A stretch of 6,023 bases of DNA from Halococcaceae archaeon (GCA_007129135.1 SKWB01000374.1:1-6023), one strand, 5' to 3'. Positions 1 through 5,604 are shown, counted from the stretch's first letter. Notes: generated by a model not told the origin, from the letters alone. Program-made: numbers and translations.

Positions 1-1
1 G

Positions 2-1828
2 GTACGGACCTGCCCGCCGGGTCGCGTGAGCGAGTCGATCGAGGAGTCGCGGCCCGACTGTGTCCTCACCCACCGCTCGCTCGGGGAATCGGCCCTGGAT
101 CTCCTCGCGGTGATCGAGACCACACACTCCAGTCTCCCCGTGGTCGTGTGTTCCGAGTCGGTGGCAGTCGCGGCCGAGGCGGTCTCGCGTGGGGCGTCCG
201 ACTGCTTGGTGAGCGAGGACGACCCGGGAGGGGGTCTGCGGATCGCCGGCCGCGTCGTGACCGTCGTCCGTCTGGACCGTGCGGAGGCGCTCCTCGAACG
301 TGAGGCGACCGAAGGTCCGAACGATTCCGGGGAAGGGATCGGCGCGGGGGCGCTCACGAAGGCCAGGGCGATGGACGCCGCGCCCGTCGGCGCGGTCCTC
401 ACCGACCCGAGCCGCGAGGACGACCCGATCCTCTACGCGAACGGGGCGTTCGAGGCGCTGACGGGCTATCGGTCGGCGGAGGTCGTCGGCCGGAACTGTC
501 GGTTCCTCCAGGGCGAGGGAACCGATCCAGAGGCCGTCGCGGCGCTGCGCGAGGGGATCGATGCCGAGCGCCGGGTCTCGGTGACGCTCCGGAACTACCG
601 GCGCGACGGCACCCCCTTCCAGAACCGGGTCACCGTGGCGCCGCTCTACGACGACGACGGCGAACTCGTGAACTACGTCGGGTTCCAGAGCGACGTCACG
701 GAGCTCGGTGAGCGGACGGGGGTGCTGGAGGAGCTCCACCGGATCATCTCCGACCGGGAGCGGTCGTTCGAGCGAAAGGTCGACGACCTGCTGTCGGTCG
801 GACGGCGCGTGCTCGGCACGCAGTACGCCACGCTCTCGCGGGTCGACGGGGATCGGTACACGTTCGAGGTCGTCCACGCCCCGGACGAGCGGATCGAACC
901 CGGGGACGTCGTGCCCCTCTCACGCACGAACTGCGAACGAGTGGTCGCGACCGAGCGTCGGCTCGTTGTCGACGACCTGTCGGCCGAGATGCCCGAACTC
1001 GCGACACGACCCGGGAACGTCGACCTCGGCCTCGTCCGCTACCTGGGGACCCCGGTCTTCGCGGAGGACGACGTCTACGGGACGGTCTGTTTCTACGACC
1101 ACGAGCACGGCGAGGAGCGGTTCTCGCCGTGGGAGGCGACGCTCGTCGACCTGCTGGGTCAGTGGGTGACGTACGAACTCGAACGCGAGCGCCTGCTGTG
1201 CGACCTCGTCGCTCGGAACGACCGGCTGGAGGAGGTGACGACCGTGCTCTCGCACGACCTCCAGAACCCGCTCGAGGTCGCGGAGGCACGCCTCCGGTTC
1301 GCGCGCGAGGACGGGTCGGAGGCCCACTTCGAAACGGTGGAGGCGGCACACGACCGGATGCGGGCGCTGATCGACGACCTCCTCGCGCTCGCCAAGGAGG
1401 GTGGGCCGGTCACCGAGCGAGAGCCGGTCGACCTCGCCGCGACCGTCGAGCGCTGCTGGGAGGAGACGGCGACGCGGGAGGCGACGCTCTCCGTCGAGAC
1501 CGAGCGGGTCGTCCTCGCCGAGGAGGTCCGGCTCGAACGGCTGGTCGAGAACCTCCTCCGAAACGCCGTCGTCCACGGCGGTCCGGCGGTGACGGTCCGG
1601 GTCGGCGACCACGCGACGGGGTTCTACGTCGAGGACGACGGCCCCGGGATGCCCGAGGGGATCCGCGACCGCGTCTTCGAGTCGGGGTTCACGACCGCGG
1701 ACGACGGAACGGGCCTCGGGCTGGCGATCGTCTCGCGGATCGCTGGTGCCCACGGCTGGGAAGTGTCAGCCAAAGGAAAGGTCAGGGGTGGCACTCGGGT
1801 CCTCGTCTCGAGCGTGGAGAGCGCCTGA
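2..1828 (+). CDS. LOV/PAS-GAF sensor histidine kinase with degenerate receiver domain (5' partial)
   Basis: Soluble sensor kinase with no membrane segment. Residues are numbered from the GTG at 26. Residues 1-85 match the second half of a haloarchaeal receiver domain, but the phosphoacceptor Asp position reads His (DCVLTHRSL) and the usual DYLxK reads DCLVS. Residues 113-226 are a PAS domain with GRNCRFLQG at 155-163. All LOV flavin positions are present: Cys158, Arg159, Gln162, Arg175, Asn190, Asn200, Gln221. Residues 250-385 are a Bat-like GAF domain. The kinase core has His410 (SHDLQNPL), an N box around Asn509/Asn513, G1 DDGPG at 537-541 and G2 GTGLGL at 561-566. It probably autophosphorylates His410 in response to blue light or redox and passes phosphate to an unlinked regulator. 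The frame stays open to the window edge and the codons before GTG 26 still fit a receiver (VRTC, then helix 2), so the true start lies upstream. The family is clear; light sensing is inferred. Confidence 0.93.
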   Translation, partial: VRTCPPGRVSESIEESRPDCVLTHRSLGESALDLLAVIETTHSSLPVVVCSESVAVAAEAVSRGASDCLVSEDDPGGGLRIAGRVVTVVRLDRAEALLEREATEGPNDSGEGIGAGALTKARAMDAAPVGAVLTDPSREDDPILYANGAFEALTGYRSAEVVGRNCRFLQGEGTDPEAVAALREGIDAERRVSVTLRNYRRDGTPFQNRVTVAPLYDDDGELVNYVGFQSDVTELGERTGVLEELHRIISDRERSFERKVDDLLSVGRRVLGTQYATLSRVDGDRYTFEVVHAPDERIEPGDVVPLSRTNCERVVATERRLVVDDLSAEMPELATRPGNVDLGLVRYLGTPVFAEDDVYGTVCFYDHEHGEERFSPWEATLVDLLGQWVTYELERERLLCDLVARNDRLEEVTTVLSHDLQNPLEVAEARLRFAREDGSEAHFETVEAAHDRMRALIDDLLALAKEGGPVTEREPVDLAATVERCWEETATREATLSVETERVVLAEEVRLERLVENLLRNAVVHGGPAVTVRVGDHATGFYVEDDGPGMPEGIRDRVFESGFTTADDGTGLGLAIVSRIAGAHGWEVSAKGKVRGGTRVLVSSVESA

Positions 1829-1842
1829 ACGGGCGGGGGCGA

Positions 1843-1959
1843 TCAGGGTCGGTTGTGTTCGACGCAGCCGCCACACCACGGCTCTCCGAGCACCTGAACT
1901 CGATCGTCGCCGATCGGGCGCTGACAGACGAAACAGATCGTTCTCGGTTCGAGGGCCAT
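1843..1959 (-). CDS. 38-residue CxxC...CxxC zinc-finger-like microprotein
   Basis: Short open frame, ATG at 1959 to TGA at 1843-1845, encoding a 38-residue protein that begins MALEPRTICFVCQRPIG. It has Cys9-x2-Cys12 and Cys29-x2-Cys32, a spacing suited to one zinc ion in a rubredoxin-like or zinc-ribbon knuckle. The second pair is WCGGC and the tail is VEHNRP. No function is recognised. Haloarchaea are known to carry many proteins of this size with two CxxC pairs, and some affect stress response or biofilm behaviour; whether this one does is unknown. A TATA-like GTATAC lies about 27 bp upstream of the ATG, which supports a leaderless transcript. The gene ends 14 bp from the end of the convergent histidine kinase gene. 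The chance of two well-spaced CxxC pairs plus a correctly placed promoter is low, but the short length keeps confidence moderate. Confidence 0.72.
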   Translation of the reverse strand: MALEPRTICFVCQRPIGDDRVQVLGEPWCGGCVEHNRP

Positions 1960-1981
1960 CGAGCGCGTAGTTCGCCCTCGG

Positions 1982-1999
1982 AAGTATACGCTTTGTGGC
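1982..1999 (-). promoter_or_regulatory. Putative archaeal promoter (BRE + TATA) of the 38-residue zinc protein gene
   Basis: Read on the minus strand, a purine-rich BRE-like CACAAAGC is followed by GTATACTT. The TATA centre near 1986 is 27 bp from the A of the ATG at 1959, so the predicted transcript would begin at or beside the start codon. It lies between the stop of the 61-residue gene and this gene, giving the latter its own promoter. Confidence 0.5.
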
Positions 2000-2012
2000 A
2001 GTTACCGCCGGG

Positions 2013-2198
2013 TCAGCTCCCGTCGAACTGCTTGACCATCTCGAGGTCGCGATGGGTGCGGAGGAACTCCCGCGTCGACCGGCGTTCGTCGCAGTCCGGG
2101 CAGTCGAACGCCGAGTCGAGCGGTCCGAGCTTCGTCGGGTTGGTCGTCCAGTTCTTCGAACACTCGGGACAGAGCAACTGTACGAACGACTCGTTCAT
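2013..2198 (-). CDS. Small zinc-binding protein with two CPxC motifs (DUF7836-like)
   Basis: 61-residue protein starting MNESFVQLLCPECSKNW and ending MVKQFDGS. Cys10-x2-Cys13 (CPEC) and Cys33-x2-Cys36 (CPDC) form a two-knuckle zinc ribbon. The N-terminus (MNExFVQLLCPEC), the RSTREF segment and the RTHRDLE segment match my recollection of a very conserved haloarchaeal family of unknown function (recalled as DUF7836; number not checked). The frame extends 22 codons further upstream to 2264, but those residues look unconserved and the ATG at 2198 matches the family start. A TATA-like TTTCTA about 25 bp before this ATG agrees. No membrane segment or signal peptide is seen. A role in nucleic-acid binding or protein interaction is plausible for a zinc ribbon but not shown. 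It is divergent from the 66-residue membrane protein gene. Confidence 0.88.
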   Translation of the reverse strand: MNESFVQLLCPECSKNWTTNPTKLGPLDSAFDCPDCDERRSTREFLRTHRDLEMVKQFDGS

Positions 2199-2218
2199 GC
2201 CACTCGTACTCACCCACC

Positions 2219-2230
2219 CGTAGAAAGTGT
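2219..2230 (-). promoter_or_regulatory. Putative TATA box of the 61-residue zinc protein gene
   Basis: On the minus strand ACACTTTCTAC contains TTTCTA centred about 25 bp from the ATG at 2198, the spacing expected for a leaderless haloarchaeal transcript. The match to a consensus TATA box is weak; position is the main support. Confidence 0.35.
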
Positions 2231-2262
2231 TGTGCCGGGACGAACACGTCGACCGGACCCAC

Positions 2263-2274
2263 ACCGTTATTCGG
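2263..2274 (+). promoter_or_regulatory. Putative TATA box of the two-helix membrane protein gene
   Basis: ACCGTTATTCGG contains TTATTC centred about 25 bp before the ATG at 2295. A GGTGA stretch at 2281-2285, ending 9 nt before the ATG, could serve as a Shine-Dalgarno sequence instead. The two readings imply different transcript starts, and the sequence alone does not decide between them. Confidence 0.35.
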
Positions 2275-2294
2275 TTCCCGGGTGAACTGCTGAC

Positions 2295-2495
2295 ATGGAC
2301 CGACAGGATCGACTGCTGGCGTTCGGTGCGGGCGCGCTCGCCCTCCTCGCGCTCTTCGGCGTGGCCCTCTACTGGATCGACCCGGGGTCGGTCGTCGAGC
2401 CGGTCTCGCTCACCGTCCTCGTGGTCCTCGCACTCGTGGGTGTGGTCCTCACGGTGATCGCGATCCTCGGCGACCAGCCCGATCCGCGGGGCTAG
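2295..2495 (+). CDS. Small membrane protein with two transmembrane helices
   Basis: 66-residue protein. After a short charged start (MDRQDR), residues 7-27 form a hydrophobic helix (LLAFGAGALALLALFGVALYW). A short loop with acidic and proline residues follows (IDPGSVVEP), then a second helix at about 37-58 and a polar tail (GDQPDPRG). This predicts a two-pass inner-membrane protein with both ends probably on the same side. No catalytic motif and no named family are recognised. The ATG is chosen because translation begins just before the first helix and a TATA-like box lies 25 bp upstream. The TAG stop overlaps the stop codon of the convergent LeuA/CimA-family gene. Haloarchaea carry many such short hydrophobic proteins of unknown role. 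The hydrophobic pattern and G/C-rich third positions support a real gene. Confidence 0.78.
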   Translation: MDRQDRLLAFGAGALALLALFGVALYWIDPGSVVEPVSLTVLVVLALVGVVLTVIAILGDQPDPRG

Positions 2496-4030
2496 TCCCC
2501 GAGAACGACCGCTCTGGCACCGGGGGCGGTCAGCAGCCGGTCGAGCGCGTCGACCATCGCGACGACGCTCGCGCGGGTGATGTCGGCGTCGCTCGCGGCG
2601 ACGGTCACCGACCGGTCGTCACGGCTCATCGTCACCTCCACCGTGACGACCGCGTCCGACCCGCCCGTGATCGCGTCGACGTGGTAGGACTCCAGCTGGG
2701 CGTCCGCCGCCGAGCCGAGCGCGTTCCGCACGGCTTCGACGGCGGCGTCGACCGGTCCGGAGCCGGTCCCGCTCGCGACCCGTTCGGTGCCGTCGACCGT
2801 CAGCCGGACCGACGCGGTCGGCGTCGCCCCGCCGCAGGTCGCCGTCAGGTCGAGCAGTTCGACCCGGCGCTCGCGTTCGGCACCCGTCTCCTCCTCCGCG
2901 ATGGCGAGGAGGTCGGCGTCGGTCACGCGTTTCCCGCGCTCGCCGATGCGTTTCACCCGCTCGACGATCCGGTCGAGGACCTCGGGGTCGACGGAGACGT
3001 CGTGTTCGGTGAGCGCCGCCTGTACGCCGGCCCGTCCGGCGTGTTTCCCGAGGACGAGTCGCCGTTCCCTGCCGACGAGTTCCGGCGGGTACGGCTCGTA
3101 CATCCGCTCGTCCTTCAACGTTCCGTCGGTGTGGATGCCGCTCTCGTGGGCGAAGGCGTTCTCGCCCACCACCGCCTTGTTCGGCGCGAGCGGGATGCCC
3201 GTGGTGCGCGCGACGGTCTGTGCGAGGTCGTAGAGCGCCTCCAACCGCAGGGTCTCGATGCCGTAGCAGTGCGCGAGCGCGATGGCGACCTCCTCGATGG
3301 CGACGTTGCCGGCGCGTTCGCCCACGCCGTTGACCGTGCCGTGGACGAGGTCCGCGCCGGCGGCAACTGCGGAGAGCGCGTTCGCCATGCCGAGGCCGAG
3401 GTCGTCGTGGGTGTGGGCGCTCACGGGGCCGAACTCCGCGAGGCGCGAGACGCTCTCGTAGGCCTCGTGCGGGCTCGCGTGGCCGACCGTGTCCGCGTAA
3501 CAGAACCGATCCGCGCCGGCGTCGAACGCCGCGCGGGCGATCGAGTCGAGGAACGCGGGGTCGGCGCGGGAGCCGTCCTCGCCGATCACCTCGACCCAGA
3601 GGCCGTGTGCGCGGGCGTACTCGACGAGCGACGCGGTTCGCTCGACGACCGCCTCGCGGGTCGATCCGATCTTTCGCTCGACGTGCCTGTCGCTGGCCGG
3701 AACGACGACGTGGACGCCGTCGACCCCGCAGTCGATCGCGAGGTCGACGTCGCCTCTGACCCCGCGGGCGAAACTCGTCACCGTCGCGTCGAGGTCGAGG
3801 TCGGTCACCCTGCGGATGGTACGACGCTCGCCGTCGCCGGTGCAGGCGCTACCCGCCTCGACGAACGAGAGACCGGCGCGGTCGAGCGCCAGGGCTATCT
3901 CCTCTTTCTGCTCGGGAGAAAGCGAGATGCCAGGGGCCTGTTCGCCGTCGCGTAGCGTGGTGTCGAGGAGCTGTACGGACGTGTCAGGGGAGAGAGTGTG
4001 TTCGGGGGAGGCCCCGAATAAATCGATCAC
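2492..4030 (-). CDS. cimA: (R)-citramalate synthase / 2-isopropylmalate synthase family (LeuA/CimA)
   Basis: 512-residue acyl-CoA condensing enzyme of the DRE-TIM family, full length for the group. Residues 19-290 form the TIM barrel. The signature DTTLRDGEQ is at 23-31, the metal-binding HTHDDLG at 206-212 (His206 and His208), NGVGERAGN at 234-242, and HESGIH at 295-300. Residues 385-512 look like the C-terminal LeuA regulatory domain, which binds the end product in this family. It condenses acetyl-CoA with pyruvate to (R)-citramalate (isoleucine route) or with 2-ketoisovalerate to 2-isopropylmalate (leucine route). Motifs alone do not separate the two. I favour citramalate synthase from general similarity to haloarchaeal proteins so named. 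The GTG start at 4030 is the only usable one, because an in-frame TGA lies two codons upstream. No other leucine or isoleucine pathway gene is in the window. Family certain, substrate moderately so. Confidence 0.93.
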   Translation of the reverse strand: MIDLFGASPEHTLSPDTSVQLLDTTLRDGEQAPGISLSPEQKEEIALALDRAGLSFVEAGSACTGDGERRTIRRVTDLDLDATVTSFARGVRGDVDLAIDCGVDGVHVVVPASDRHVERKIGSTREAVVERTASLVEYARAHGLWVEVIGEDGSRADPAFLDSIARAAFDAGADRFCYADTVGHASPHEAYESVSRLAEFGPVSAHTHDDLGLGMANALSAVAAGADLVHGTVNGVGERAGNVAIEEVAIALAHCYGIETLRLEALYDLAQTVARTTGIPLAPNKAVVGENAFAHESGIHTDGTLKDERMYEPYPPELVGRERRLVLGKHAGRAGVQAALTEHDVSVDPEVLDRIVERVKRIGERGKRVTDADLLAIAEEETGAERERRVELLDLTATCGGATPTASVRLTVDGTERVASGTGSGPVDAAVEAVRNALGSAADAQLESYHVDAITGGSDAVVTVEVTMSRDDRSVTVAASDADITRASVVAMVDALDRLLTAPGARAVVLGD

Positions 4031-4062
4031 TGGTCATTGCCACTTGCAGGCACGTGACCCGG

Positions 4063-4074
4063 GGTATTTAACCC
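4063..4074 (-). promoter_or_regulatory. Putative TATA box of the citramalate/isopropylmalate synthase gene
   Basis: On the minus strand GGGTTAAATACC contains TTAAATA, the most AT-rich and TATA-like stretch near the gene. It is centred about 38 bp from the GTG at 4030, so transcription would start near 4041 with a leader of about 11 nt. The box overlaps the TAA stop (4068-4070) of the upstream DUF192 gene, so the synthase can be transcribed independently of that gene. Confidence 0.6.
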
Positions 4075-4448
4075 GTTCGTTCCGGGCGGGGCTGCGAGCC
4101 GGCGACCAGCGAGAGGGTGTCGCCGGGACGGACCCCCTCCGCCACCCCAGCCGGGAGTTCGACGACCGTCTCCCCCCGAGCGCGTGCGATCCCGAGCCAC
4201 GGCCGGAGCCGATCGACCCGGACGACCGTCCCGTCCTCGAGCCAGCAGACGTCGAGCGGGAACGGCACACAGAGCATGTGAACGTCTCGAACCGCCGGCT
4301 CGGGAAACCGGAAGACGAGCGCCGATCCCGCCTCGAACCGGCGGCGGAACATGAGCCCCCGGGCACGCGAGAGGAACGTGTCCGCGAGTTCGACCCGGGT
4401 GGCGAGCGTCCCGATCGGCTCGCCCGATCGCTCGTGGAGGAGCTTCAC
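4068..4448 (-). CDS. DUF192 family protein
   Basis: 126-residue protein covering a whole DUF192 (COG1430) domain. The family hallmarks are present: an RGLM turn at 30-33, HMLCVPFPLDVCWL at 57-70 (usual form HMxxMxFPLDVxFL), and ELPAG at 97-101 followed by a GD turn near 109-110. The biochemical function of DUF192 is not established. The fold is a small beta barrel. Many relatives carry a signal peptide or lipobox, but this copy has none and looks cytoplasmic. The start is a GTG at 4448 with no clear Shine-Dalgarno. A weak TTCATC lies about 26 bp upstream, so it may have its own transcript or be read through from the HalOD1 gene, whose stop is 45 bp away. Downstream, the synthase gene begins after 37 bp. 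The tail (residues 116-126, AGSQPRPERTG) is low in structure. Confidence 0.9.
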   Translation of the reverse strand: MKLLHERSGEPIGTLATRVELADTFLSRARGLMFRRRFEAGSALVFRFPEPAVRDVHMLCVPFPLDVCWLEDGTVVRVDRLRPWLGIARARGETVVELPAGVAEGVRPGDTLSLVAGSQPRPERTG

Positions 4449-4493
4449 GGCCGCCGGTGGCGCCCGGTAGGGATGAACGTGTCGGCTCTCCGC

Positions 4494-4754
4494 CTAATCG
4501 TCGGCCGCCTCTACCCGCTCTCTCACGCGGACCGTCCCGTCCCCCTCGACCGCGACGCGACAGCCCGCGTACTCGAACCCGATTCGGCCGGTCGCCAGGG
4601 GAGAGGCGACGAACGCCGAGAGCGCCTCCACGTCGACGACGGCCCCGAGCCTGGGTTCGATCGCGAGCGGGTCGCGGTCCGTCCGCTCCGCGACGAGTTC
4701 GACGATGGCGACCGCGACCCCACCGGGATCGGAACAGCGGCGGACGGCGTTCAT
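4494..4754 (-). CDS. HalOD1 output domain protein
   Basis: 86-residue acidic protein made almost entirely of one HalOD1 domain, a haloarchaeal module often found at the output end of receiver proteins or alone. The pattern fits: a helix with AIVELVAERTDRDPL (17-30), a short EPRLGAVVDVEALSAF stretch (33-48), then the strands GRIGFEYAGCRVAVEGDGTVRV (56-77). The function of HalOD1 is unknown; a signalling or protein-interaction role is inferred from the fusions in which it occurs. The frame can start seven codons earlier at a GTG (4775). I prefer the ATG at 4754, because GTTATCAC lies about 27 bp before it and the extra residues (MSPCTEA) look unrelated to the domain. It is divergent from the HNH-like gene and followed by the DUF192 gene. 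There is no attached receiver or sensor domain. Confidence 0.82.
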   Translation of the reverse strand: MNAVRRCSDPGGVAVAIVELVAERTDRDPLAIEPRLGAVVDVEALSAFVASPLATGRIGFEYAGCRVAVEGDGTVRVRERVEAADD

Positions 4755-4775
4755 AGCTTCGGTACACGGAGACAC

Positions 4776-4787
4776 GTGATAACGTTG
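4776..4787 (-). promoter_or_regulatory. Putative TATA box of the HalOD1 gene
   Basis: On the minus strand CAACGTTATCAC contains TTATCA centred about 27 bp from the ATG at 4754, fitting a leaderless transcript and supporting the shorter start. I see no equally clear box for the divergent gene at 4884 in the rest of this 129-bp intergenic stretch. Confidence 0.45.
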
Positions 4788-4883
4788 TGGGAGGTTCCCT
4801 GCCGGTGGGAGTGTGGCCGCTCGAACCGCTCGTCAACGGCCCCGCCCGACACCCCGAAGTGCGTGCGAACGGTACCTCGTGGC

Positions 4884-5453
4884 ATGGAGAAGACCGACCG
4901 GGGAACGCCCGTCGGGGTCGACGACCCCTACGCCCACGCCGGGGTCTGTGACCACCTCACCGGCGACGGCCGCTGTCGGTTCGCCGTGGAGTCGCCCCAC
5001 GCGGACCCCGGGTTCGCCCGCGAGCGCGCCGAGGCGGACTACCGGTGTCTCGTGGCGGAGGAGGCGACCGACGCGGGTGAGGCCGAGTGGCGAGCGTGTC
5101 CCCACTACCGCCACCGGTCGACCGCCGAGCGGTGTCGTCGCTGCGGCCTCGAAGAACGCCGGATCGCTGGCGAGGGGGCGAGGCCGCTGCTCGAAGAACA
5201 CCACCTCTCCTACGCCGATCGGGGGGCGGACGGAGCTGGCGCGCGACCGACGGGCCACGAGATAACGGTCGTCCTCTGTCGGTGGTGTCACGCGAAGGTC
5301 CACACCGGCTGGGCGCGGATCGACGACGACGTCTCGCCCGATCCCGAGGCGCTCGCCGCGAGCGAGGCGCGGCGGAGCCGGGAGCTCACGGAGGGGTTCG
5401 AGACGGCAGCCGAGCGGTACGAGCGAGGTCGGTCGAAGGACGGAGAGCGGTGA
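4884..5453 (+). CDS. HNH-endonuclease-like zinc protein (DUF7097-like)
   Basis: 189-residue hydrophilic protein with many paired cysteines. The C-terminal half has an HNH-like core: Cys84-x2-Cys87 (CRRCGLEERR), LLEEHHLSY with His106-His107, then LCRWCHAKVH with Cys132-x2-Cys135, His136 and His140. This is the layout of zinc-stabilised HNH nucleases. The central Asn of HNH is not at its usual place, where the sequence reads EITVVLC. The N-terminal half has Cys22, Cys31, Cys55 and Cys72, with Asp-His or Pro-His beside two of them, and may bind a second metal. The ATG at 4884 fits the conserved opening (MEKTDRGTPVGVDDPYAH) that I recall for a haloarchaeal family of unknown function (recalled as DUF7097, not checked). 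The frame runs open far upstream only because it passes antisense to other genes. DNA cleavage is possible but unproven. No partner methylase or toxin-antitoxin gene is adjacent. Confidence 0.88.
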   Translation: MEKTDRGTPVGVDDPYAHAGVCDHLTGDGRCRFAVESPHADPGFARERAEADYRCLVAEEATDAGEAEWRACPHYRHRSTAERCRRCGLEERRIAGEGARPLLEEHHLSYADRGADGAGARPTGHEITVVLCRWCHAKVHTGWARIDDDVSPDPEALAASEARRSRELTEGFETAAERYERGRSKDGER

Positions 5454-5565
5454 GCCGAACCCGTGGACGACGGGCACCGAAACCGTCGTCCCCTCCCCGC
5501 AGTTCCTCGCGCCTCGAACCCTCACCTGCTAAGCCACCCCGGGCCCTCCGAATCGATCGAGACCA

Positions 5566-5604
5566 ATGAACGACATCGCCGGACCCCCCGACCGACGCGG
5601 ATGA
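5566..5604 (+). other. Possible 12-codon upstream ORF overlapping the decarboxylase start
   Basis: ATG at 5566 opens a frame coding MNDIAGPPDRRG. Its TGA at 5602-5604 overlaps the ATG of the decarboxylase gene as ATGA. If the transcript starts near 5556, downstream of a weak CTAAG box at 5529-5533, this short frame would be translated first and could couple to the decarboxylase. No conservation can be judged from one sequence, and chance is a fair alternative. Confidence 0.25.

Noticed and set aside
920..1753. 277-codon minus-strand open frame
   Set aside because: Antisense to the GAF and kinase domains, rich in Arg, Pro and Val with no recognisable domain.
1129..2223. 364-codon plus-strand open frame
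   Set aside because: Arg/Gly/Pro-rich shifted frame of the kinase gene that then crosses two minus-strand zinc protein genes.
2199..2264. Upstream extension of the 61-residue zinc protein to position 2264
   Set aside because: The extra residues look unlike the family start, and the predicted TATA box lies inside this stretch.
2681..3955. 424-codon plus-strand open frame
   Set aside because: Antisense to the LeuA/CimA-family gene, whose full set of catalytic motifs shows which strand is coding. Long spurious frames are expected at this GC content.
4027..4836. 269-codon minus-strand open frame
   Set aside because: Arg/Gly-rich shifted frame over the HalOD1 and DUF192 genes, both of which have clear family motifs in their own frames.
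3816..4883. Long plus-strand open frame leading into the HNH-like gene
   Set aside because: It runs antisense through the synthase, DUF192 and HalOD1 genes and has no protein-like motifs. Only the part from ATG 4884 matches a conserved family.
4833..5525. 230-codon minus-strand open frame
   Set aside because: Antisense to the HNH-like gene. The plus strand has conserved Cys/His motifs and the minus strand has none.
5454..5600. Searched for tRNA, terminator or riboswitch between the HNH-like and decarboxylase genes
   Set aside because: No cloverleaf, no oligo-T tract and no strong inverted repeat seen; only a weak CTAAG box and the short leader frame.
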